Shown: piece by piece, positions 54,662 to 64,000 of the stretch | Numbering within the stretch: position 1 is the stretch's first letter | Layout of the letters: every line of letters begins with the position of its first letter | Assembly: GCA_963556695.1 (NCBI GenBank) | Contig: CAUWAG010000010.1 | Span: forward strand, 4,836,001 to 4,900,000 | From: Anthostomella pinea | Lineage: Eukaryota > Ascomycota > Sordariomycetes > Xylariales > Xylariaceae | Reading direction: 5' to 3' | DNA length: 64,000 nt | Program-made: the position numbers and the translations under genes | The notes under the pieces: generated by a model | What the model was told of the DNA's origin: nothing | Seen by the model: the letters and a program-made list of their open reading frames with translations, nothing else | The model's database searches: none

Positions 54662-54912
54662 CCAGGGGCTGTAGTAGGTGTAACAAGTGCGCTGGCAGGG
54701 AAAGAAGCCGTATACGAGAAGCACCGGAACATGAAGTCTTCGGTGGTGTGACAGGCTTGGCTATCCAGAATAAGAAGCCACCACTGATTAGGATCTCCTA
54801 GCTTCGAATAGGGCATGAACACCTCCTTGAGCCAGCTGAGCTCCTTGCTGGTCCAGTCATTAGGGGATGCTGTGAACTTGTAGGAGTCGTAACCCACGAG
54901 GAAAATCACCAT
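54662..54912 (-). pseudogene. Pogo-type transposase fragment
   Basis: The frame reads PNDWTSKELSWLKEVFMPYS and WWLLILDSQACHTTEDFMFR. In a neighbouring frame it continues LLSLPAHLLHLLQPLE. These are the middle and final DDE motifs of Fot1/Pogo transposases (LILDGH-SH and LPAH--H-LQPLD), with DSQACH instead of DGHGSH. It abuts LINE 3 without a visible terminal repeat, so it is a truncated piece. Confidence 0.75.
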
Positions 54913-55899
54913 TCAGGCGCTTGTAATCGATCATGCGGCTCCTCATGGTTTAAAGAGGAGGTTCCTGGCCAAAAAACGACGATAACAGGAGTACCCTAGG
55001 GTCGAATTGGGGTTACTCTGCGGCAGAATTGCGCTAAGCGTACAGGCGAAAGCGTGAAACTAGTGGTGAGAGCCCTAGTTTCCCCTAACCAATCACCCAA
55101 TCAGCGAGATGGTATTCTTGGTCTTTTGATAGCTTCTGGAGAGCCTCAGAGACGTCTTTGCGTGATCGTACACCGACGATCCTATTACGTAAGTAGGTCC
55201 TTCCGACGTGGTTGGTCTTCGAAGCATTGCGAAGGGCCTACCCTCAAGGACATCGTCAATCGTGTTGTTGGCTCGGAGCTGCGTGGCGAGACCAGGCATT
55301 ATGGAAAGAGGACAAGAAGAGTATAAAGATGATGAAGAAATAATATCGATCAGACGAGAATTGAGGGTTCCTTTATGGTCAGAAAGCAAGGGTTGGTGTT
55401 AAACGCGTCGCAACTCTGGGTGGCACGGAGAGAGGGTGCTCTGCGACCCAGGAATTTGGCTTACTTGGCCGCTTGGGGACCTGACTGAGGGGTACCTCAG
55501 CTGTGTACTTGTTATTACTGTGATAATAACTACAAATAGACTTAGATTTCACCTTACTCGGCAAGTGAGTCTCACCTTTGCCGCCGAGTCGGGCAAATGG
55601 GCGGTACAATCACATCAATCTAATGACGAGATCCTATATGCACACTCTCGTGTCTCATCATGGCAGATCGCAAGGATAGAACACACGGGCAGTATCAGTA
55701 CGATTACGCGTCGAGACACCATTGGCTCGCCAAACATCCCCAGTAACAACGGCAAGGTTGAGCGTAAGGCTACTCATGCCCAGCTCACAGGTATAAAGGG
55801 GAGGCAGCCCGTCATCCGGGGAATCGCAGACTTCCTCTCCTTCTTCTCCATTTCACTCATTCTCAACCTTCTGTCCTCGACTTCTCCATTTTCTACGAC
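54913..55899. other. Flank and upstream region of the 55.9-kb gene
   Basis: No gene recognised. From about 55640 on the DNA resembles the upstream part of the 15.6-kb gene (ACCATTGGCTCGCCAAACA at 55720, GGTATAAAGGGGAGGC at 55790 as a TATA-like box), so this is the likely promoter. Confidence 0.4.
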
Positions 55900-56479
55900 A
55901 TGACAAACTGCAACCGACCACTTTCGACCCACGGGAGTTTGACTCCTACGCAGGGCCAGGCCGAGTCAGGTCTCGACTGGCTGCTTCCACCGACAAAAGG
56001 TGATAGCGACAACGAAGACTGGTTGGAGTACTTCGACTTTGAGGGCTACACAGATTCTGGTCCTGCCAAAGGCGTGGTCTGTAACGACAAACACATCAGC
56101 GATGCTTTGCCCGCTGACAAGGTCGACGAGCCGAAGGTCTGCAGTCTAGATCTCAATGTCCCTGCCAGCGTTGATCCAGACGGTCTCCGAGCTCTCGAGC
56201 CGACATCGTCTCAAACTGGGGCTCGTTACGACGATCGTCAGGTTGGTGTCATACCGCCTATGATCGATCATCGCTTCGGTATCTCTACACCCATGCCTTG
56301 TGTTGACCAAGTCGACCCGAAGACTGCGTCATCCTCTATTCTATCAAAAGGTGCGACTGCGCCTTTCTGCGGCGTTCATCACGACACCTACGCCGAAACC
56401 ACTCTGCCCATGCCCAACGCCTCGCAAACCCTGCACATACACCATGACCAAGGGGGACTCGGCCGCTGTTCCACTTGTC
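55900..56479 (+). pseudogene. Unrecognised multicopy protein, second copy, truncated by LTR tail
   Basis: The frame starts MTNCNRPLSTHGSLTPTQGQ and has SDNEDWLEYFDFEGYTD and SLDLNVPASVDPDGLRALEP. It is acidic and disordered-looking, similar in style and upstream DNA to the gene at 15571. At 56480 the sequence becomes the end of the 212-bp LTR-like family and the frame soon ends, so the basic C-terminal part of the other copy is missing. No domain recognised. Confidence 0.4.
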
Positions 56480-56538
56480 GCTTCCCTTATCGGGAGGTAT
56501 CGGCTTATCATGTGGGAAGGTCTGTGCAGGCCGTCACA
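56480..56538 (+). mobile_element. Short LTR-like element, copy C, tail only
   Basis: CTTCCCTTAT to CCGTCACA matches the last 59 bp or so of copy A. The first 150 bp are missing, so the element is truncated at the junction with the 55.9-kb gene. Confidence 0.8.
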
Positions 56539-56589
56539 CTTATTAAACGTTTACTAGGTCTACTATATCGAAAGCGGTGCGGGAGCGAT

Positions 56590-57480
56590 CGGTAATAAGC
56601 TAGCAGTTTAACAGCGTTATAACGAGCGACGGCTGCCGCGTATTTTAAGAAAACATCCAAGGAGATTTCTATTTACACCGTAAGTTGCTATGATTTATCC
56701 GGGGGAAAAAGTTTACGTTTTTACCCGCTTTATTTTAACTAATAACGCTCTAGGTAGGTTACCGTTACGATAACCCCTTATTAAGGCGCTATTAACGCTA
56801 GGTTCGAACCAGAGCCCTTAAAACCCTTAGAACCCTTAAAGCGACTAGAAACCTCGCTAAACCCGACCGTTGTTATTCCTTTTAATTAAAATAAAGACTT
56901 TGTTTAACAAGATATAATCCTCGACCATGTGACGGCCTGCATAGACCTTCCCACATGATAAGCCGATACCTCCCAATAAGGGAAGGATCTAACAGGAGGA
57001 TCCCCTTAAAGGGACAGCCTCCCGCTGTACCTAGCTTTCTCTCTCTTCCTTTCCTCCTTAGTCTTGATATTCTCGTCAATAGAGTAATAGCTGCTTGCTG
57101 CCGGCCATGTCCCAGCTCCTCAGTACGCTCGCCGTGACAGGCATTATATTACTTATAAAAAACTTTTTATATAAAACTTTTTTTATGAAATGCCTTTTAT
57201 TATGTTAAATTCATTTTAAAACTCAGGGTTTTAAAAAGGTTTTTTAAAAATTAATGATTTTTAACACTATAAAACTATATTATTTAAATTTATAAATTAT
57301 TTACTTATATATATATAATATATTTAATATATAACGTAAATAACTTCATAACCGTGCATTTATAGCATTCGATTTAACATTATTAAAAATAATCGTTAAC
57401 GTGGTATTTAAAAACATCTTTTCCGGAATTTAAAAAAAAAAAAAAAGTTGATGTGAAAACTTTTCTATTAAGACAGTGAG
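56590..57480. other. AT-rich island 2 (RIP-like)
   Basis: The first 340 bp are moderately and the last 340 bp strongly AT rich. In between sits copy B of the 212-bp element with ordinary composition. No coding relics readable; a 16-bp A run occurs near 57440. Confidence 0.7.
56928..57139 (-). mobile_element. Short LTR-like element, copy B, inverted
   Basis: 212 bp, exactly the length of copy A and nearly identical to its reverse complement, from TGTGACGGCC to CTCGCCGTGACA. Flanks GACCA and GGCAT do not match, so no target duplication is visible. Confidence 0.85.
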
Positions 57481-57560
57481 CCCTATGGTCTGCCGTAGCT
57501 AGCATGTATCAGTGTTAAAGGGCATCCCTAACAGGGATACCACCGTCTAACACTATGTAA

Positions 57561-58801
57561 TTAAACATATGGTTTTCGTCCAACCATAAGGTACATAGGC
57601 GTAAACAAACCTTGTTTACCGCCTGTGACCAACGCATCTGCGCCCTCACCCATACTGTCTACAGTCCTTTTAATGCCAGCCGGAGCGATACCAACCGTTT
57701 CGAGTAGGCCCAAGAGGCGCGCGGTGACCATTGCCCCGTACCTGTTCTTCTTCAGTAGGGATAGGACATCCCAGACGGTCTGAGCGTGCCTCATGTCACC
57801 TCCCATGGGCCAGTACCACGGCGCGACGTCGAGATTCCCCTCGTTGACCGCCAGGTCGTACTCCGACTCCAGCTCCAGGCCGGACTCCTGCAAGGCAGCG
57901 AGAGCATCCGACATCTTGACCATGGCTGCGATGCCGTAGCCCTTCTCAATCGCCAGACGAATGCGCCGATGGTCGATGTTTTCGTTGTCAAACGCGTCCG
58001 TCATGACCCACTCATAGATGCCGAATCGTCCACCTGGCTTCAGGACGCGGTGAATCTCACTGTACACTCGCCGTAGCGAAGGAGCATGAACTGTTGCTTC
58101 CACGGAATACACGGCGTCGAATGAAGCATCAGGAAATGGCATCTTCTGTCCACGCACACCCAAAAGTCAGCCAAGCCTGAGGATATCACTCACGTCCAAG
58201 CACTGGTGAGAGACCCCACAAAGGAACACGGGTAGCATTGGGGAGCCTGAAAGTTGTCGCATACCATGAAGTCGCCCTGGACGAAGTCGAGCCGGTGTGA
58301 GAGCCCGTTCCTTTCGCCGTAAGCCCTGGCATGTTTGAGCTGGTACTCGCTGATGTTGAGGCCGGTCACACGGCACCCGGTGAATGTGACCATCTCGCGA
58401 GCCGGACCTCCTACACCGCACCCAACGTCCAGCACCTGCATGTTCCTCCGAATGCCGATGCAGGCGGCAAGGTAGTGCTCATGGCGGGCAATGGCCTGCG
58501 CAAAACTCTCCCCACGTGCAAACCGACAGAAGTGAAATGACTCGCCCCACGCGTGCTCGTAGACATCCGTGGATATGTCATAGTACTGACCCGTCAGCTC
58601 GGCGTAGGCGTCTGCTCGCGCACGTCGGACCTCATCCGTCTCGTGCGAGACCCCTTTGTCGTCCCAGTGCTGAGAGTAGTCGTTTGCAGTAATGCGGTAG
58701 GCGGTCTTGTCCTTGCTTAGCATCGCGCGTATGGCACCTTGTGATTCATCTAGCCCCGAGCTCGTAGCCGTGACCTTTTCGACGTGTACACCGTTGGCCA
58801 T
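57561..58801 (-). CDS. erg6: Sterol 24-C-methyltransferase-like (Erg6 family)
   Basis: Two exons (58801-58265 and 58145-57561) with a 119-bp intron (GTATGC to CAG) give 373 residues, the usual Erg6 length. The SAM-binding motif is VLDVGCGVGGPAREM. Family motifs include TGQYYDISTDVYEHAWGESF, HFCRFARGESF, the joined GDFMKMPFPDASFDAVYSVE, HAPSLRRVYSEIHRVLKPGG and FGIYEWVMTDAFDNENIDH. A C-terminal sterol-MT domain follows. The frame is intact. The start is the ATG giving MANGVHV; six bases upstream there is only TTG. It could be the housekeeping ergosterol enzyme, but its position among transposons and beside a UbiA gene makes a cluster-associated paralogue acting on another terpenoid plausible. 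Confidence 0.88.
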
Positions 58802-59291
58802 TTTCAAGTTGGGTACCCTTCACTTAAGAATCGGGAAAAGGATGTATTGGTAAACCGAAAACACGCGGCAACGACTCAAGGCTTCTGTGGACAATGCTTG
58901 AGGAAATGGAGATCGACACTTATAGCAAGTTCAGGTCGAGGGTGGCAGACGGAATGCACGCGAGCACAGATATGCGTGTGGACTTCAAGCACGCGGTAAG
59001 CACTTTATGAGCACACCCTCCACGCTTCCATACCCACCAGTACCTAGGTACATAGGTACTAGGTACTGAGGTCTACATCTGTTCGCGTGCAGGGCGGTAA
59101 GTGACGTGCCACTACTTGGGTAGATTCCGTTATAACCGGCAGGAGGTACCCGTAGGCTTAAAAGAAAAGACATATCATAAGCGTTATGTTACAATGACAC
59201 AGCTACCCAAGGTACCCACCTACACCATCTCGAATCCCCCCTCCCTCTCAAATCGTTTGCCCGAGTCACTATAGCGCTGATACGCTAGACG
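58802..59291. other. Promoter region between methyltransferase and 7TM gene
   Basis: Upstream of the methyltransferase start. It contains tandem CCTAGGTAC-type words at 59040-59065 (TACCTAGGTACATAGGTACT). No gene seen. Confidence 0.45.
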
Positions 59292-60799
59292 CTATATTGC
59301 GGTATCATGTCTATACTCCTCTTGCCTGTTGATCTCGTGGTGGACGGCGATTCCACCTGCACCCGTGACTGGCAAGTCACCCTGGACATGGCTGTGCCAA
59401 GCGTCACCGTCTCTCCCTGTCCATATGGGGCGGCTCTCGTCGTCGATGCTCACGTACGGGTTGTCATCCCGCTTGCCGCGTAAGGCCCTTCCGAAGACCG
59501 TCGGTCCTCCTGTCGGCATCGGCTGCCCTCTGCGCGGCGAAGAGACCTCGGTGGAGAGGCCCGGTGCTACAGCAGTAGAGTCATCAAACGTCTTCTTACT
59601 GTGATCATTCAATTGGATGTCATGGGATGGGACTGGCTCGTGACCACTGCTACCCTTCTTCCCACTCGTCCCGCGGCGGCTGTAGTAGTACGACGCCAGC
59701 TGCTGGAAGGCGGGCCGTACGTACGCCTGCAAAACAGGGGGAATCGTGGGCATGCAGGCCACAATGATACCGAGCCACAGCTCGAGACCGCTGATGAGGC
59801 CGATCGTCGCGAGTGTGTAGATGAAGTCGGGATCGTTCTCGCTCACGTAGGTGGCCTGGATGCGCCAGGCCATGACAGCAATAGTACTGAAATGACAAGG
59901 GTCAGTGACGTAGATACTCCTTTTCCCCAAGGGCTCTTCCATGTTTGGACTACAAGGTTCAATTGCGCATGTTCATGGTTGCTTACATTAGACCGAAACT
60001 GAGCATGATCGTCACATAGAACTTTCTGCGCGTCGTCATTTGCAGCCTCCAGAGCACAGGCAGGGGTAAAATGAAGATGGCGAGATCGATGGCCATGTTG
60101 GCGCTGACGGACGCGTATTCTTCATATGCAAATTCCCGGCAGCCGCCGCCGGGTACCGGTCTCCAAGGGTACGAGACAGGGTGGCACTGTGTCATGAACA
60201 CGACCAAGAAAGCGACACCGAAGGCGACAACCACGATGAACACCACCATGGTCTGTCTGAGGAACGCGGGCGTTGTGAAAATGCGCCGATACAGCCACAA
60301 GAGGGAAAGTTTGTTGAAGACGGTGCCCACAAGCCAGCACACAGAGCTAGCCACGACGAGCTGGGATAGAAAAGACAGGTCAGTCATGCAACTCATTGCG
60401 ATATCCAGAGATAATGGAGTGCGGACCTGCTGATTGATTCCCAACTCATACTGACTTAGTTCGTTTGTGTGCTTTCCGAGTCCATTGAAGACTGCCCAAA
60501 TGCCCACGCCGACTAGCGCCACTGTGCTGCTCTATGATGAAACGATCAGCTTGGACTGGACGGCGTTCATGGTACCTGGTTCCTCGAAGCAGCCGTGGTG
60601 TATCTATGCCATTCCTTGGTGGAATGTACTCCTGGGGCGTGAGACTCACGAATGCGACGAGCACCATCCAGTCATCTGCGTACGCCTTTCTCCTTTGGAT
60701 TCTGGCAGCCCAGTATCGTAATAGGAGCATGATGGCGCAGATGAAAGTGCAAACTACCATCCACTCAAGGAGGGCGATGCCTCTCGATCCAGCGCCCAT
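59292..60799 (-). CDS. Seven-helix membrane protein, fungal rhodopsin/Pth11-SAT4 type
   Basis: Four exons (60799-60650, 60531-60427, 60360-59987, 59886-59292) with GT-AG introns of 118, 66 and 100 bp keep one frame of 407 residues. Membrane segments include ALLEWMVVCTFICAIMLLL, TVALVGVGIWAVF, VVASSVCWLVGTVFNKLSLL, MVVFIVVVAFGVAFLVVFM, MAIDLAIFILPLPVLWRLQM, KFYVTIMLSFGLITIAVMAW and TLATIGLISGLELWLGIIVA. ADDWMVLVA, FNKLSLLWLYRRIF and LPLPVLW are family landmarks. The C-terminal tail of about 130 residues is hydrophilic and disordered. Members sit in the plasma membrane; a few are receptors in plant infection, most are uncharacterised. Intact and probably expressed. Confidence 0.88.
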
Positions 60800-61589
60800 G
60801 GCTTGTGAATCGACCAGGTCTCGACTTTGGTACGGAGAAAAATACACAAAAGCCTTTGAGAAGTTCTGACACACGTTCGTACTCCGAGGAAGAGATCGAG
60901 CAGTGGGATAAAACACGAACACTCCCAAATTCGGCAAATACGTCGCTGGCAAATTATAGCCTTTGGAGCATTACGGATGTTTGGACCTTGGCAACAGATG
61001 TCAGAAGGAGGCAAATCGTGCCCCCTTCGGAGTGATTCAAACGATGGAACGTGAGAACATGCCATGAGGCGTCTGCCATCTTGTTGGTTCGTCTTGTTGG
61101 TCCATCTTGGCATGGCCAAGCCATCAGCCTGCTGCGGAATCCTACCATTGCCGAGCCGTCTGACTGCATGACCGCCACCCATGTCGCCATCAGCCTGCTG
61201 CAGATTCCCCATTTTGTTGGTCTGGACTACCATTGCCGAGCTGTCAACCTGTCTGCCTACATGACAGCCACCTATCTTGTTGGTTCGCCTTACCATTGGT
61301 GTGACCCCTACCTGCATCAGACATATTGACTCAACCACCCCGGGCCGAACGTTGACCACTAGATAGAGCCGTCACACCCGCACCCTGCAGCACCCGTTTG
61401 GAAATCGGCCCAGTGAGGCTGACAGGCTAGTCCAGGCCCTCCGGAAGTGGGACCACCCGAAGATGCGAGCCGCATGATGATGGAGTGCAATTAATTGGTG
61501 TAAATGTCAAGGTCTGCTGCTGCATAACAGGATCTTGGCGAGGTCTCTTTGGGGGTGATCTAGATTCTTACCGGAATTATATGGGCGGT
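60800..61589. other. Upstream of the 7TM gene; repeated GTTGG/CCATC words
   Basis: The stretch 61075-61310 has repeated words such as TTGTTGGT(C/T), CATCAGCCTGCTGC (twice, 61120 and 61188) and CTACCATTGCCGAGC (twice, 61142 and 61228), so it is an imperfect local repeat. No gene is supported. Confidence 0.5.
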
Positions 61590-62350
61590 TGGAACCGTGG
61601 TGGAACGGTTTCTCTGGTTAGAACGGTTCTTTATTAAAATCTTTAAGGGTTCATTTCTTATTAAAAATCGTTCCTTATTAAAATCTGATATAACTAATAT
61701 AAGGATTTTAAGACTGTTCTTATTAAAAGAACCGTCTTATTACGTTCTTATCTTTAATATAAGATATGATAAAAAAATTCTTTATTTAAGTAATTTATTT
61801 CGTTTTCTTATATTTAAATATGTAACTTTTTAAGTTTTCTATTTAAAATTCTTTTACTAAAAAAAAACCCAATTGTTATTTACTATGGTTTTTCTAATTA
61901 ATTAAACATCTCAATTACTGTGAGGGCAGTGTGAAGGCACACACCAGCGGAACCTACTGCGCCCCACATCACACCCTGGCCAGGGGTTCATCTAGATGGC
62001 TCTGTCTCCCACCTGTATCTAGCTCTCTTTCCTTCCTTTCTTCATCTTCGATATTTTCGTCTATAGAGTCGGTTACCCCCTTGTCGTCTGCTTTGTCTCG
62101 TCTTAGGTGCCACTCGCCGTGACAATTACGATTATTACGAAAAGAGAATTTTTACTTTCGGTAATACTCTTAATTTCAACAATACGGCGGTTAAATGTAA
62201 TTTTATTATTTTAATTCTATCGGTTATATCGGCTTAATTTTATAATATTATTAATTTAAAGTTCAAGCAGTTAAATAGCTAAAACGGTTTAAGCTTTAAT
62301 AAGATGGTATTAAAATTTAATACCGTTTTACTAGGCTTAGAACCGTGCCA
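61590..62350. other. AT-rich island 3 (RIP-like)
   Basis: TA-rich sequence with several short words repeated, such as TTCTTATTAAAA and GGTTC(T/A)TTATTAAAATC. A normal-composition 206-bp LTR-like element (61919-62124) interrupts it. No coding relics are readable. Confidence 0.7.
61919..62124 (-). mobile_element. Short LTR-like element, copy D, diverged
   Basis: 206 bp from TGTGAGGGCA to CACTCGCCGTGACA, with target duplication ATTAC at 61914-61918 and 62125-62129. Its inner part (CTAGCTCTCTTTCCTTCC and TTCGTCTATAGAGT) matches copy B clearly but other parts differ, so it is an older or sister subfamily. Confidence 0.78.
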
Positions 62351-63362
62351 ACTCTTAAAACCGTACCGCCACTCTTCCGGGACCGTCTTAGGACCAGAGC
62401 TACCCTCTATACATTTCCTGTAAGGATAGGACTTGGCTTAGTAGCGCGATATGTTGCAGCAACACCTACGGCCTAAACAGATATCGATTTCACTGCGATG
62501 TACCCAGGCAATCTCAGAATACCTCCAGGACACTTGCCTCAAAGTCAATACCACGCTGGCATATGCACCCCTTGGCTAAACAATGCTGGATGATCATTTC
62601 CGCATACTGCCTTCGACCTTCGACGTCTACGCCTCCACTTGCACCCCTGCCGTCTGCGTATCGTGTCAAATTCTTCTGGCACAGCCCCTCGGGATACAAC
62701 GTGAGTTGCAGTTCGAAGAGCAGCCACCACGGACTCAACGCGACACAAGGGCATCGGCAGCCTCTGGGTGGTCCTCTCGGTTGTTTTCAGAGCACCGGGA
62801 AAGGTTAATAAGCCCACCAACAATCAAAGAATGTAACATTCATACCGGAAATCTGCCACATTCCATGAAAAGACGGTGAGGCATTTGTGAGATATCTTGC
62901 CAATCAATTTGTCTACTCGTTCAATCATTCGTTCCTGGGTAGAATGGCAAGTACTGCCACGTCATTGGCATTGGATTCAAGTTACGCCGTTCAGCAAGAT
63001 AACTCCACAGATGGCCGACACACATTGGCTCGGCTTGGCTCGAATTGACTTGCAGCCGCCTCCATGGGGTTCAGTTACTTGCAACGCTACATGCTCACAT
63101 TGATTGCTTGTTATCAGTCCAGTAATCAATGGCAGCGACTTCACTGCAGTCAACGGCAGATGGAACAACCGAGGCATTAACCTGCAAACCACTGTCTAGC
63201 TGGGAGATGAACGGCTTGGTGGGTGTAACATCACCACTGGACCAGCCGTTGGAAGCTGCGTTTATAATATTTACCAATTTCTGTCTTAGGTCTGATAGAG
63301 GCCTCTTGCTTCAAGATATTCTGGTGTCTTCAAGGTATCCTGGTGTTCATTAAGCTTTCGAG
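62351..63362. other. Upstream of the UbiA gene; no clear gene
   Basis: Minus-strand frames at 62514-62823 are open but overlap plus-strand ones and match nothing I know. The promoter of the UbiA gene should lie in the last few hundred bases. Confidence 0.35.
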
Positions 63363-64000
63363 ATGCCTGTAGTCAAAGAGGACCACGATATTCCGGTTGA
63401 AAGTGATGCTGGGCATGTCGTCGATGGCACTTCTCGATCACTCGCCTCTGAATCCTTTCTGGCACACCTTCTCCAGATTCCATGTCTTATATGGGCCTTC
63501 ACGGAAAGCAACTTCATCACCTTCGTACTTCCAAACACCGCGTTTGGCGTGCTGGGCGCTCTTGCCGGGCCGGAGCTTCTGCAAAATGCCGCGGGCGCTG
63601 GTCGGTTGACTTCTGCTACGATGCTGTGGCCCACCCTCCTCGCAATGGCCTTCAACTGGACAAATGTCCTCATTTTTGACCGTAGGTTCTCCTGCTACAT
63701 ATACGAGGACAACTACAGCCCGTACCGCCACCAGGGGTACATGCCCAGCTAAATGTCAGGAGCCTCATGTGCTGACCCTCACAGTCCAGAACCAGACGGC
63801 ACCGCAATCCCTGGCGGAGGACCAGGCGAACAAGCCGTGGCGGCCAATACCATCCGGCCGCATCACCACCCAGCAAGCCCGACGATCTATACTCGTCGCG
63901 ATCCCGCTGTGCCTGGCTCTCAACCGACTACTGGGCGTCGAGTGGGAGGGACTCTATATTCAGATCGGCTCATACGTGTACAACGATCTGCGCGGTGGTG
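63363..64000 (+). CDS. UbiA-family prenyltransferase or terpene cyclase (partial)
   Basis: Exon 1 (63363-63681) starts MPVVKEDHDIPVESDAG and has a hydrophobic part with PTLLAMAFNWTNVLIFD. A 103-bp intron (63682-63784, GTAGGT to CAG) joins it in frame to LQNQTAPQSLAEDQANKPWR and PIPSGRITTQQARRS. The NQ-(x)n-ED-xx-NKPWRPIPSGRIT block is the first Asp-rich motif of fungal UbiA-type membrane enzymes. SILVAIPLCLALNRLL is the next helix, then SYVYNDLRGG at the window edge. The second Asp-rich motif is outside. Relatives transfer prenyl groups or, in the fumagillin-type subgroup, cyclise farnesyl diphosphate. Which one applies cannot be told from this half. Confidence 0.8.

Noticed and set aside
55093..55389. 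98-codon minus-strand frame ending near the Pogo fragment
   Set aside because: No recognisable motif, and an overlapping plus-strand frame of similar length exists; not supportable as a gene.

Overview
The window comes from a filamentous ascomycete (Pezizomycotina). Supporting this are short GT-AG introns of 56-119 bp, a fungal-type Erg6 homologue, a fungal 7TM (Pth11/SAT4-like) protein, NACHT/WD40 and SERAC1-like NLR genes, Tad1-type LINEs, Fot1/Pogo and Tc1 transposons, and AT-rich islands with C-to-T/G-to-A damage typical of repeat-induced point mutation (RIP). I cannot name the species. It looks like an accessory, repeat-rich chromosome region: most recognisable genes are broken and only the right edge holds several intact genes.

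Layout. 0.5-1.7 kb: nucleoside-phosphorylase-like (PNP/UDP) pseudogene split by a 67-bp tandem duplication. 3.7 kb: 35-bp hairpin minisatellite. 5.4 kb: small C2H2 zinc-finger ORF. 6.6-12.2 kb: full-length Tad1-like LINE with 14-bp target duplication. 13.3-15.25 kb: complete but dead Fot1/Pogo-type element with TIRs and TA duplication. 15.6-16.7 kb: member of an unrecognised gene family with a relative at 55.9 kb. 17.4-30.5 kb: an NLR graveyard with a membrane-protein pseudogene, two SERAC1-like hydrolase genes each facing a DUF6601-like gene, a NACHT-WD40 gene between them, and the second SERAC1 copy fused to NACHT plus 96-bp-periodic repeats. 32.1-33.7 kb: regulator-like pseudogene. 33.7-44.1 kb: nested retroelements, namely a Ty1/Copia element inside a Ty3/Gypsy remnant, a solo LTR inside the Gypsy gag, the Gypsy LTR abutting a second LINE copy, and that copy carrying a solo LTR at a deletion point. 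44.6-49.2 kb: possible small secreted protein, two oppositely oriented halves of a zinc-type alcohol dehydrogenase, a relic SDR tail and a probable SDR gene. 49.6-57.5 kb: AT-rich islands, a dead Tc1 element, a third LINE and a Pogo scrap. 57.5-64 kb: intact Erg6-like methyltransferase, intact 7TM protein, a third AT-rich island, and the start of a UbiA-family prenyltransferase/terpene cyclase running off the window.

How it fits together. The transposons are layered and their order of arrival can be read from nesting and target duplications. Losses of catalytic residues in unrelated elements (Copia protease Asp to Asn, Tc1 Glu to Lys, LINE RNase H Asp to Asn) are all G-to-A type, consistent with RIP. 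The NLR block is the biologically most suggestive part: a repeated divergent arrangement of a hydrolase-type NLR partner with an orphan membrane protein family. The right edge may be the start of a terpenoid or meroterpenoid gene cluster, but only three genes are visible.
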